From contig CALGIB010000985.1 in NCBI GenBank assembly GCA_937915955.1, positions 1 through 13,949 on the forward strand: a stretch of 13,949 nt of DNA, in the 5' to 3' direction. The notes below the pieces were generated by a model, which saw only the letters and a program-made list of their open reading frames with translations, made no database searches and was not told the DNA's origin. The translations under genes and the position numbers were made by a program. Below, one piece after another: positions 1 to 4,951 of this stretch. This DNA is from an uncultured Pseudomonadota bacterium. Lineage in GTDB: Bacteria; Myxococcota_A; UBA796; CAJQPC01. Within the stretch, counting starts at the first letter, position 1; every line of letters starts with the position of its first letter.

Positions 1-401
1 CGGCCCAGGCGGCCGCCGAAGGCACCGCCGCTGCCGCACTGGCTGCTCGGGCGAAGCCGACCTGGTTCGGTGACCTCCCCCAGGACCCGGGCGAGACCTC
101 CTTCCGGGACTTCGTGGCCCAGAACCTGACCGAGCTCGACGCGGTGCGAGTGAAGTTCCCGACGAAGGGCACCGCGACGAGCCTGACCTGCGACGTCCTG
201 GTGAACGGCGTTTCGGCGCTGACCTCCGCCCTGGACCTGACGGCGCCCAACGCCGACACCTGGTCCAGCGCAACCCTCAAGTCCGACGGCACCGAGCACC
301 TCAGCAACGGGGACAAGGTGCGCGTCCAGATCACCGCCCACGCCGACGCCACCGGCTGGGACGACGGCTTCGAGTTCGAGGTCGAGTACGGGGAGCAGTA
401 G
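1..401 (+). CDS. C-terminal end of a virion structural protein (partial at 5' edge)
   Basis: The frame is open from base 3 with no stop upstream, so this is the last 132 codons of a gene beginning outside the window. A GTG at 114 could be read as a start, but coding continues naturally upstream: an Ala-rich stretch, then a TWFGDLPQDPGETSFRDF segment, so I treat GTG 114 as internal. The last ~95 residues are rich in Thr, Ser, Val and Asp with alternating polar/hydrophobic residues, as in a small beta-sandwich, and lack cysteine apart from one. Its position directly before another putative virion protein and the lysis genes suggests a tail or other virion-surface component; that role is inferred from context. 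It ends in TAG immediately before the next ATG, so the two genes are probably translationally coupled. Confidence 0.6.
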   Translation, partial: AQAAAEGTAAAALAARAKPTWFGDLPQDPGETSFRDFVAQNLTELDAVRVKFPTKGTATSLTCDVLVNGVSALTSALDLTAPNADTWSSATLKSDGTEHLSNGDKVRVQITAHADATGWDDGFEFEVEYGEQ

Positions 402-1166
402 ATGGGCACCCGCAGCCGGATTGCGTCCCTCGCGGCCCTGGCGGCGGCCGGCGCCGAGGTGCTGACCCAGATCGACTTCACGGCGCTCGGCGCGGTCAGC
501 TGGATCGGCGAGAGCACGGTCCTGCTCGACGGCAACACCTGGACGCTCTACAACTCGTCGTCAGCGTCCGCCTTCGGGCCGGACGGCTCGGCTCTGGAGT
601 GCCTCCCGAACAACGGCACCCTCTGGAACGTCGGGACGATGACGGCGCCCGGCCTGTGGATCCCGCTGTCCACCCTTGACCCGTCGGTGGACGACCTCGC
701 TCGCTACCAGATCATCACCGAGATCCCGAGCTGGCCGACCGACCAGGCCAACTACTGCGCGCTGATGCCGGGGTGGTGGGACGAGCCCTCGGTCTCTCGC
801 TACTACACCTCGACCTACGGTCCCAGGTACGCCTCGGGCAACAACCTGTACGGGTTCGAGGGGAACAACACCTGGTACAACCAGGGTTCGACGACGTCCG
901 AGCGCAGCCTGGGCATCACCCTGGAGCGCGGCGGCGTCAACATCGCGGCCTGCTCCGACAGCCAGACCTACGACCCGCACGACCTGATCCCGGACATGGG
1001 CCTCCTCAACGGCGGATCGGTGTCCGGCAACCTGAGCGGCGCCCGCCTGCTCAAGCCGACCACGGCCTGGGCCGGCATGGCGTTCGTCGGGAAGTCGTCC
1101 GGGAGCCCCAACGCCAACTTCCGAGTCTCCAGGGTGACGGTCCTGAAGTTCTCCGAGTCGCCGTAG
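402..1166 (+). CDS. Putative virion surface / tail-associated protein, 254 aa
   Basis: I do not recognise a named family. The ATG at 402 abuts the preceding stop and has GGGGAG at 390-395, six bases away. After a short Ala-rich N-terminal helix (about residues 7-20), the protein is rich in Trp, Tyr, Ser, Gly and Asn with predicted short strands and no long helix, as in the lectin-like or jelly-roll ends of phage tail fibres and receptor-binding proteins. Examples of aromatic clusters are GWWDEPSVSRYYTSTYGPRY (about 124-143) and NNTWYNQG. There is no membrane segment. Its place at the end of the virion genes, just before lysis, fits a host-contact protein, but this function is inferred from composition and position only. 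Confidence 0.6.
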   Translation: MGTRSRIASLAALAAAGAEVLTQIDFTALGAVSWIGESTVLLDGNTWTLYNSSSASAFGPDGSALECLPNNGTLWNVGTMTAPGLWIPLSTLDPSVDDLARYQIITEIPSWPTDQANYCALMPGWWDEPSVSRYYTSTYGPRYASGNNLYGFEGNNTWYNQGSTTSERSLGITLERGGVNIAACSDSQTYDPHDLIPDMGLLNGGSVSGNLSGARLLKPTTAWAGMAFVGKSSGSPNANFRVSRVTVLKFSESP

Positions 1167-1188
1167 CGCGCAGCCGAGGAGCAATGAC

Positions 1189-1554
1189 GTGGAGCCGACA
1201 GGCGTGGGAGGGGAGCTGGTGGCCGGCATCGCGACCGGCGCTGCCGTTGTCGGGGCCGCCCTGGCCCGCATCCTGCCGTCGCTCGTCGGCGCTCGTGGAG
1301 ATCGGCGCCCGGACGCCAGCACGACGCAGCCGATGCGAGCCCCGGAGCCGACCATGAGCCAGGTCTACGCCGCGGTCGAGGACCTCCGCCGAACGACGGA
1401 GAAGGTGCAGGACGACGCCCAGGCCGTCCGGGCGAAGGTCGACAGCATCGAAGCCGTCGTCCGGGCCGTGGGCGAGCAGACGAGGGAGCTGGCCACCACG
1501 AACGCGAAGCTCTCGACCCTGGTGGAGCTGATGCGCGAGCGCCGCACCGCCTGA
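1189..1554 (+). CDS. Membrane-anchored coiled-coil protein of the lysis region, 121 aa
   Basis: One N-terminal membrane segment is visible at about residues 8-34 (Gly/Ala/Val/Leu-rich). It is followed by a basic/Pro linker and a long charged helix (about 57-117) with heptad-like spacing, ending in RERRT. The start is GTG 1189, because AGGAG at 1177-1181 lies seven bases upstream; an ATG at 1184 in another frame is only two bases from that site and opens a low-quality Arg/Pro/Ser-rich frame. Small proteins with one N-terminal anchor and a coiled coil sit next to lysis genes in many phages (for example DUF2746-type proteins in actinophages, or Rz-like inner spanins in phages of Gram-negative hosts). 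I cannot tell which applies. The stop overlaps the next ATG (TGATG). Confidence 0.7.
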   Translation: MEPTGVGGELVAGIATGAAVVGAALARILPSLVGARGDRRPDASTTQPMRAPEPTMSQVYAAVEDLRRTTEKVQDDAQAVRAKVDSIEAVVRAVGEQTRELATTNAKLSTLVELMRERRTA

Positions 1555-1763
1555 TGCACGCCTCCCCCCGCCCCCCGCGCCTGCCGGCCGCCGACCTCGC
1601 CTGGACGGCCGCGGCCCTGGTCGGGCTTGTCGGCGTCGCAGTCGTCGCAGTCGCCGCCGAGGTGGGCCTGCGAGCCTGCCGCTGGGCAGTGCTGGCGACG
1701 GTCAAGGCGCCGGTGCGCCGCGCTGTCCGCGGCCTGCCGCTGTACATGGAGCGGAGGTTCTGA
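1554..1763 (+). CDS. Small single-pass membrane protein, 69 aa
   Basis: The ATG overlaps the upstream stop by one base and the TGA overlaps the endolysin ATG at 1763 in the same way, so this gene is tightly embedded in the lysis cassette. Residues 15-39 form one strongly hydrophobic Ala/Val/Leu/Gly segment, preceded by a Pro-rich tail and followed by a basic tail (KAPVRRAVRG), which suggests the C-terminus faces the cytoplasm. Size and position are compatible with a holin or holin accessory protein, but a second holin-like gene lies after the endolysin, so which of the two forms the lethal pore is not decided by the sequence. No family is recognised. Confidence 0.6.
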   Translation: MHASPRPPRLPAADLAWTAAALVGLVGVAVVAVAAEVGLRACRWAVLATVKAPVRRAVRGLPLYMERRF

Positions 1764-2194
1764 TGCCGGCTTTCGGCAGGCAGAGCCTGGACCACCTGGT
1801 CACCTGCCAGGAGCCGCTTCGCCGGGTGCTGCTGTTCGTCGTCCTGCACTTCGACTGCTCGGTGCTCGAGGGCGTCCGGCTCCCAGAGCGGCAGCAGGAG
1901 CTCTACGACACGGGCGCCACCAGGACGCTCGACAGCCGGCACCTGCCCGACGACTCGGGCTTGTCCAGCGCGGTCGACGTTGCCCCCTACCCGGTCGTCT
2001 GGCCGAACCGGGAGGCGATGACCGACGGCGAGTGGATGAAGGCCTACGCCCGCTTCTACCTCTTCGCCGGGTTCGTCCTGGCCGTCGCCGCCAGCATGGG
2101 GATCCGCCTGCGCTGGGGAGGCGACTGGGACGGCGACAAGACCCTCTCCGACCAGACCTTCGACGACCTGGTCCACTTCGAGCTCGTCGACTAG
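1763..2194 (+). CDS. Endolysin, peptidase M15 (L-alanyl-D-glutamate / D-Ala-D-Ala type), 143 aa
   Basis: This is a compact M15-family zinc peptidase of the kind used by phages to cut peptidoglycan cross-links or stem peptides at lysis. Visible motifs are LPERQQELYDTGATRTLDSR (about 40-59), which resembles the conserved substrate-site segment, then H60 and D72 as the first two zinc ligands (DVAPYP follows), and D135 with H138 in DDLVHFEL, the usual catalytic acid and third zinc ligand three residues apart. The RWGGDWDGD segment (about 117-125) is also typical. The length matches single-domain M15 endolysins, and there is no signal peptide or cell-wall-binding domain, so release through a holin is expected. 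The oddity is that H60 and D72 are 12 residues apart, whereas many homologues have seven. Flanked by two small membrane proteins. Confidence 0.88.
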   Translation: MPAFGRQSLDHLVTCQEPLRRVLLFVVLHFDCSVLEGVRLPERQQELYDTGATRTLDSRHLPDDSGLSSAVDVAPYPVVWPNREAMTDGEWMKAYARFYLFAGFVLAVAASMGIRLRWGGDWDGDKTLSDQTFDDLVHFELVD

Positions 2195-2203
2195 GAGACC
2201 CGC

Positions 2204-2398
2204 ATGCCCTACCTCCTCCAGTCCAACCGCTTCTGGCTCCTCATGGCCGCCGTCCTGATTGGGGTGATCGCGCTCGTCGGCGTCATCATCAACCCCGAGG
2301 CGATCGAGGCCGTGAAGGAGGTCATCATCGGCATCGAGGCCCTCCTCGGCATCGCCATCTACTCCGACGGCCAGCGCCGCATGGGAGACCGCACGTGA
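2204..2398 (+). CDS. Holin-like small membrane protein, 64 aa
   Basis: Residues 10-29 make a clear membrane helix (WLLMAAVLIGVIALVGVIIN). A second, weaker hydrophobic stretch at about 39-53 could be another membrane segment or an amphipathic helix. The C-terminus is polar and basic (SDGQRRMGDRT). AGGAG at 2193-2197, overlapping the endolysin stop, lies six bases before the ATG. Its size, topology and position directly after an endolysin with no signal peptide make it the leading holin candidate. The stop overlaps the next gene's GTG by three bases. A non-holin membrane role cannot be excluded. Confidence 0.68.
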   Translation: MPYLLQSNRFWLLMAAVLIGVIALVGVIINPEAIEAVKEVIIGIEALLGIAIYSDGQRRMGDRT

Positions 2399-2805
2399 CC
2401 CCCCTCGTCCTGACCCCCGCCCAGCGGAACACCATCGCCGAGGTCGCCCGCGACGCCGCCCACACGGTCGAGCTTTCCATGCCCACCGCCCGGGGCCGGC
2501 AGAAGTTCCGCGTCGCGACGGCCATCGGCATGCGCGCGCTCAAGGCCGGGGGCCTGGAACCGGCCCTCCCGCCCGCCGACGAGGCGCCGTCGGTGGCGCC
2601 GCCCGAGGACCCGCTGACCCAGGCCGAGGAGGCCCTGGTCGAGGACATCGCCAGCACGGTCGGTTCGGGCGTCGGCGTCATCGCCGAGAAGATCGAAGAC
2701 CAGACCGGCTGCGCCTGCGACCAGCGGGTCCTTGCCCTCATCCGCGGCCTGCTGCAGGTCGGGATCGAGGTCGCCGCGCGGGCGATCGCCGACGAGGTCG
2801 GCTAG
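2395..2805 (+). CDS. Unknown late protein, 136 aa; last rightward late gene
   Basis: The GTG start at 2395 overlaps the upstream TGA (GTGA), and GGGAGA at 2384-2389 serves as the ribosome site; the same frame is open much further upstream but that part is a shadow of the lysis genes. The protein has an N-terminal basic helical part (about 1-55), a Pro/Ala/Glu linker (about 56-80), and a C-terminal helical part (about 81-136) containing a CACDQR pair of cysteines and an amphipathic helix LIRGLLQVGIEVAARAIADE. No family is recognised. The last codons form the stem of a terminator-like hairpin, and its TAG lies within the CTAG that also holds the stop of the convergent gene. Confidence 0.65.
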   Translation: MTPLVLTPAQRNTIAEVARDAAHTVELSMPTARGRQKFRVATAIGMRALKAGGLEPALPPADEAPSVAPPEDPLTQAEEALVEDIASTVGSGVGVIAEKIEDQTGCACDQRVLALIRGLLQVGIEVAARAIADEVG

Positions 2806-2813
2806 CTCTTTTT
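2788..2813 (+). terminator. Intrinsic-type terminator for the rightward late operon
   Basis: A perfect 6-bp GC-rich stem (GCCGAC at 2788-2793, GTCGGC at 2797-2802) with a GAG loop is followed after six bases by five T residues (2809-2813). T-runs are rare in this GC-rich window, which makes the pairing noteworthy. The hairpin lies within the last codons of the late gene, and the T-run lies in the 3' end of the opposing gene. The short stem and the gap before the T-run make it weaker than a textbook terminator. On the opposite strand there is no T-run after the stem. Confidence 0.5.
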
Positions 2814-3230
2814 GATGACTGCGGCACGGGCGCGGAGCCACTGATCAACATCCCGCGGGTGCAGCCATCGAATCCCACCGTAGACCAGCACGCGGATGTG
2901 CTCGATCCCGACGAGGCAGATCGCGTCCGCAGCAGCATCCAGCGCGGAGGCGGCGGCGTCGTCCCGCTCGGCGGTCAACCTCCGCACCTCGGCCACCAGC
3001 GTCGGAACGGCGGTGCGAGAGGCGACGATGAAGGCGGCGTCGGCCTCCTCGTTGTTGACGCCTCCGGCCGTGCCGATGTCGGCCCGCATCTGTCTCCATC
3101 CGCCTCCGGGCGTCGCGATGGGGTCTGAGACCACCATCTTGATCCCGCCGTTCTTCCCGTCCTTCCACGGCCCAGGTGTCGACGCCTCGGCCAGCGCCTC
3201 CAGCTTGTCCAGGTCCAGGTCGTCGCTCAC
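2802..3230 (-). CDS. Ead/Ea22-like phage accessory protein, 142 aa; last gene of leftward operon
   Basis: The GTG start at 3230 has GGAAGGAGG just upstream and overlaps the preceding gene's TGA (GTGA); the frame is open beyond it but that part is shadow. The N-terminus LDLDKLEALAEASTPGPWK, then DAAFIVASRTAVPTLVAEVR (about 64-83), is the recurring layout of phage proteins annotated as Ead/Ea22-like: an acidic helix, a TPGPW turn and a DAAFI-aRt-vP-L-EVRRL helix. The C-terminal third (ICLVGIEHIRVLVYGGIRWL onward) is unlike its neighbours. Function of the family is unknown; members sit in early accessory regions and are not generally essential. It shares the AEVRRL hinge with the other genes of the array. 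Its TAG overlaps the convergent gene's stop in CTAG. Confidence 0.72.
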   Translation of the reverse strand: MSDDLDLDKLEALAEASTPGPWKDGKNGGIKMVVSDPIATPGGGWRQMRADIGTAGGVNNEEADAAFIVASRTAVPTLVAEVRRLTAERDDAAASALDAAADAICLVGIEHIRVLVYGGIRWLHPRDVDQWLRARAAVIKKS

Positions 3231-3245
3231 GACTGGCCTCCTTCC
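3227..3245 (-). promoter_or_regulatory. Variant translational-coupling junction, copy 3
   Basis: Read leftward, GGAAGGAGGCCAGTCGTGAG gives C-terminal EGGQS, the AGGAGG site and the GTGA overlap for the 142-aa gene. It differs from copies 1 and 2 by one base in the core. Confidence 0.75.
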
Positions 3246-3679
3246 TCGCGCTTCTCCAGCGCGGCCCAGATGCAGCGGCAGGCCTCGGGAACGCCGAAGA
3301 TGGAGTCGATGCCAGGGACGTGGATGTCGTGCGGCCGGCAACCCTCCACTGTGGCGGCGAACCACACAACGGCGCCATCCTCCCATGGGCCTCCGCCGAC
3401 CAATCGCCAGCACATCTGATCGGGCACGCCTGGGCGCTCTACGCGCTCCAGTCGCGGCGCGCTCTCCGTGTCCCAGCGGCAGCCCTCCCAGAACTCCAAC
3501 TGCACCGCGAGCGCGCGGCAGTTGGCGTCGAGGTCACCGCAGAGGATGTCGATGTGGGAATTGATGCAGTCGGCGAAGTCGCCTACAGAGTCAACGGCCC
3601 CGTTGATCCCGTAGTCTTCATGCGCCCTGTTCGCCCGCCGCTCCGCCTCGGGTCGCAGGATTTCTCTGAGCCGGCTCAC
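3227..3679 (-). CDS. Cysteine-rich unknown phage protein, 150 aa
   Basis: Starts at GTG 3679, overlapping the upstream TGA, behind the repeated GGAAGGAGG junction. The protein begins MSRLREILRPEAERRANRAH (basic helix), then a compact acidic/aromatic domain with eight cysteines (about residues 38, 47, 54, 67, 90, 114, 134, 136); the last two form ACRC. The C-terminus is WAALEKREEGGQS, whose EGGQS codons supply the ribosome site for the next gene. I recognise no domain, and the cysteine spacing is not a standard zinc-finger pattern. Unlike its two larger neighbours it lacks the AEVRRL repeat, so it may be an inserted cassette. It is real by start site, coupling and normal codon use. Confidence 0.65.
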   Translation of the reverse strand: MSRLREILRPEAERRANRAHEDYGINGAVDSVGDFADCINSHIDILCGDLDANCRALAVQLEFWEGCRWDTESAPRLERVERPGVPDQMCWRLVGGGPWEDGAVVWFAATVEGCRPHDIHVPGIDSIFGVPEACRCIWAALEKREEGGQS

Positions 3680-3694
3680 GGCTGGCCTCCTTCC
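3674..3694 (-). promoter_or_regulatory. Repeated translational-coupling junction (ribosome site + GTGA), copy 1
   Basis: Read leftward, GAAGGAGGCCAGCCGTGA encodes the upstream gene's C-terminal EGGQP and stop, supplies AGGAGG, and contains the next gene's GTG start overlapping the TGA. These 21 bases are identical to 4353-4373, and a close variant occurs at 3228-3245. Confidence 0.8.
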
Positions 3695-4221
3695 CCGTCG
3701 AAGGCGGTCCTGAGCCTCACATCGGCGAGGCTCTCCCCCGTGTCCCGCGGGATGGGACTCCCGCAGGCGGCCCGCAGCCTCCGCACCTCGGCCCGCGCCT
3801 CGTCACGCTCGGCCAGGAGGGCCACAGCGGCCTCCGAGAGGTAATCCTTGGACTCCTCAGCCTCGTCCAGCAGCGCCCGCAGCCTCCGCACCTCGGCCTC
3901 CAGTCGCTCCACCTCGCAGGCGAGGCAGATGTCTGCCCCATCCGTGGTGTCCCGGCCGATCATGCCGGCGGTGGACGCCTCGACTCGGCGCGGGTGGCAG
4001 TCGCACCACCCGGATGCCTCGTCGTCGGAGATGCCGTCGAGGAAAGCCAGCCGGGACGCCAACCTCCGCACCTCGGCCAGCAGGTCGGGCACGATGTCTG
4101 CCAGCTCGCGGAGGACGAACCAGCAATCCGCCGCGGCGGCCCTCGGCGGCAGCGTGTCGTGGTGGCGCATCGCGCGCTCTGCCCTCTCCTCGATCTCGTC
4201 CAGGTCCAGGTGTTCGGTCAT
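3676..4221 (-). CDS. Mosaic coiled-coil/CxC-CxxC protein, 181 aa
   Basis: ATG 4221 is preceded by an AGAAGGGG-type site. The N-terminus LDLDEIEERAERAMRHHDT resembles the Ea22-like start. An internal module (about 52-114) holds WCDCHP and ICLAC, giving C73, C75, C99 and C102, a plausible zinc site. Three AEVRRL segments (about 49-54, 109-114, 144-149) lie at helix boundaries, with a charged coiled coil between the last two (about 110-150). Residues 52-117 are almost identical to part of the protein encoded at 4355-4951. The C-terminus DGEGGQP encodes the next gene's ribosome site. The whole looks assembled from interchangeable modules. No function is known; an accessory role in early infection is inferred from position. 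Confidence 0.72.
   Translation of the reverse strand: MTEHLDLDEIEERAERAMRHHDTLPPRAAAADCWFVLRELADIVPDLLAEVRRLASRLAFLDGISDDEASGWCDCHPRRVEASTAGMIGRDTTDGADICLACEVERLEAEVRRLRALLDEAEESKDYLSEAAVALLAERDEARAEVRRLRAACGSPIPRDTGESLADVRLRTAFDGEGGQP
3875..4078 (-). repeat. Duplicated module, copy A (204 bp, about 97% identical to 4401-4604)
   Basis: Bases 3875-4014 are identical to 4401-4540 (140 of 140), and bases 4015-4078 differ from 4541-4604 at six positions. It encodes the CxC/CxxC module of the 181-aa protein. Both ends of the similarity fall at copies of the CCTCCGCACCTCGGCC repeat (3883-3898 and 4063-4078); outside these the sequences diverge, except for a shared flank at the left edge. Confidence 0.95.
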
Positions 4222-4358
4222 GGGGCACCCCTTCTTCGCTTGAACTCGATCACGACGCCGATCATCGGCAGCGGAAGCAGGTACAACCTGCGTCCTGCCC
4301 GGTCCCAGTAGGCGCCTACCCAGCAGTCGTACCAGGCGAACAGCGGGCGGATGCTCAC
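4218..4358 (-). CDS. Tiny conserved-type phage protein starting SIRPLFAWYD, 46 aa
   Basis: Begins at GTG 4358 behind the repeated AAGGAGGCCAGCC junction and overlaps the upstream TGA; its own TGA overlaps the next gene's ATG at 4221. The sequence SIRPLFAWYDCWVGAYWDR followed by RRLYLLPLPMIGVVIEF and a basic tail matches a small, widely occurring phage protein of unknown function that I recognise by this aromatic N-terminus and the hydrophobic LPxPxxGxVIEF end. The second half is hydrophobic enough to touch a membrane, although the Pro residues make a regular membrane helix unlikely. It sits between two mosaic paralogues, so it marks a cassette boundary. Confidence 0.75.
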   Translation of the reverse strand: MSIRPLFAWYDCWVGAYWDRAGRRLYLLPLPMIGVVIEFKRRRGAP

Positions 4359-4373
4359 GGCTGGCCTCCTTCC
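4353..4373 (-). promoter_or_regulatory. Repeated translational-coupling junction, copy 2
   Basis: Identical over 21 bases to 3674-3694. It joins the 198-aa mosaic gene (ending EGGQP) to the 46-aa gene. The genes downstream of the two copies are unrelated, so the junction rather than the gene is what is conserved. Confidence 0.8.
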
Positions 4374-4951
4374 TTGTCGGTGATGGTCCTCCCGCATGCT
4401 GCCCGCAGCCTCCGCACCTCGGCCTCCAGTCGCTCCACCTCGCAGGCGAGGCAGATGTCTGCCCCATCCGTGGTGTCCCGGCCGATCATGCCGGCGGTGG
4501 ACGCCTCGACTCGGCGCGGGTGGCAGTCGCACCACCCGGAGTCCTCGTCGTCGGAGATGCCGTCGAGGAAGGCCAGTCGGGATGCCAGCCTCCGCACCTC
4601 GGCCACCAAGGCCGGTACGGCGGTGCGGGCAGCGGCGAAGCCGGGCATCTCCAGCAGGTACGCAGGCGGATTCGGAGGGACCGGCTCGCCCTCGTGGAAG
4701 TCCTCGACCTCGATCGCCTGCTCCGTGTCGCAGGCCCGCACCTCCCAGGTCCCGTCCGCCCGGCGTCGCCACGTCGCCAGGACGCCGATGCCGTCCACCG
4801 AGCCAGCCGCCAGGACCTTTGAGACACCATCCTCGGCATAGATGCAGCACAGGCGGACCCATCCATCGTCGGTGTGGTCCTCGATGTCTAGCGCCGCCTC
4901 GGCCAGCGCCTCCAGGTTGTACTCGTCCATGTCGAAGCCGTCGCCCATCAT
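4355..4951 (-). CDS. Mosaic Ea22-like / CxC-CxxC protein, 198 aa
   Basis: The start is ATG 4951 (TGATG overlap with the helicase-loader stop); ATG 4948, one codon later, is seven bases from the AGGGAGG site and equally likely. Order of parts: acidic helix with YNLEALAEAA (about 11-20), an unrelated acidic/beta part (21-105), AARTAVPALVAEVRRL (about 107-122) as in Ea22-like proteins, then the CxC/CxxC module (C141, C143, C167, C170; about 123-183), a second AEVRRL (177-182) and RLRAACG to DKEGGQP. Residues 123-183 match the neighbour encoded at 3676-4221 with one substitution, but the coiled coil following it there is absent here. Function unknown; a leftward early accessory gene. Confidence 0.72.
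   Translation of the reverse strand: MMGDGFDMDEYNLEALAEAALDIEDHTDDGWVRLCCIYAEDGVSKVLAAGSVDGIGVLATWRRRADGTWEVRACDTEQAIEVEDFHEGEPVPPNPPAYLLEMPGFAAARTAVPALVAEVRRLASRLAFLDGISDDEDSGWCDCHPRRVEASTAGMIGRDTTDGADICLACEVERLEAEVRRLRAACGRTITDKEGGQP
4401..4604 (-). repeat. Duplicated module, copy B (partner of 3875-4078)
   Basis: Second copy, in the 198-aa paralogue, in direct orientation 526 bp away. The 16-bp repeat lies at both ends (4409-4424, 4589-4604). Sequence left of the copy (CTCCCGCA onward, about 4389) resembles the left flank of the third repeat in the other gene (about 3759), not that of copy A, which points to a deletion or crossover between repeats. Confidence 0.95.

Larger units (their letters stand above)
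2979..4604 (-). repeat. Six dispersed copies of CCTCCGCACCTCGGCC (encodes AEVRRL/R)
   Basis: Exact copies on the + strand occur at 2979-2994, 3778-3793, 3883-3898, 4063-4078, 4409-4424 and 4589-4604. Read leftward each is GCC GAG GTG CGG AGG, giving AEVRR followed by Leu, in the same frame in three different genes. The interval also contains non-repeat sequence; only the listed positions are the repeat. Confidence 0.95.

Noticed and set aside
968..2176. Long reverse-strand open frame (402 codons) opposite the virion and lysis genes
   Set aside because: Arg/Ala/Pro/Gly-rich shadow of forward genes that have ribosome sites, couplings and recognisable domains; long antisense frames are expected at this GC content.
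1627..2394. Forward frame running into the 136-aa late gene
   Set aside because: This part overlaps the membrane protein, endolysin and holin-like genes in another frame and is Arg/Pro-rich; the real start is GTG 2395.
2979..4604. The six 16-bp repeats as a CRISPR array
   Set aside because: Spacing is irregular, the repeats lie in frame inside genes, and spacers are coding; there are no cas genes.
4359..4862. Upstream extension of the 46-aa leftward gene
   Set aside because: The extension lies antiparallel-frame within the 198-aa gene, and the GTG at 4358 has the ribosome site and the family's usual N-terminus.
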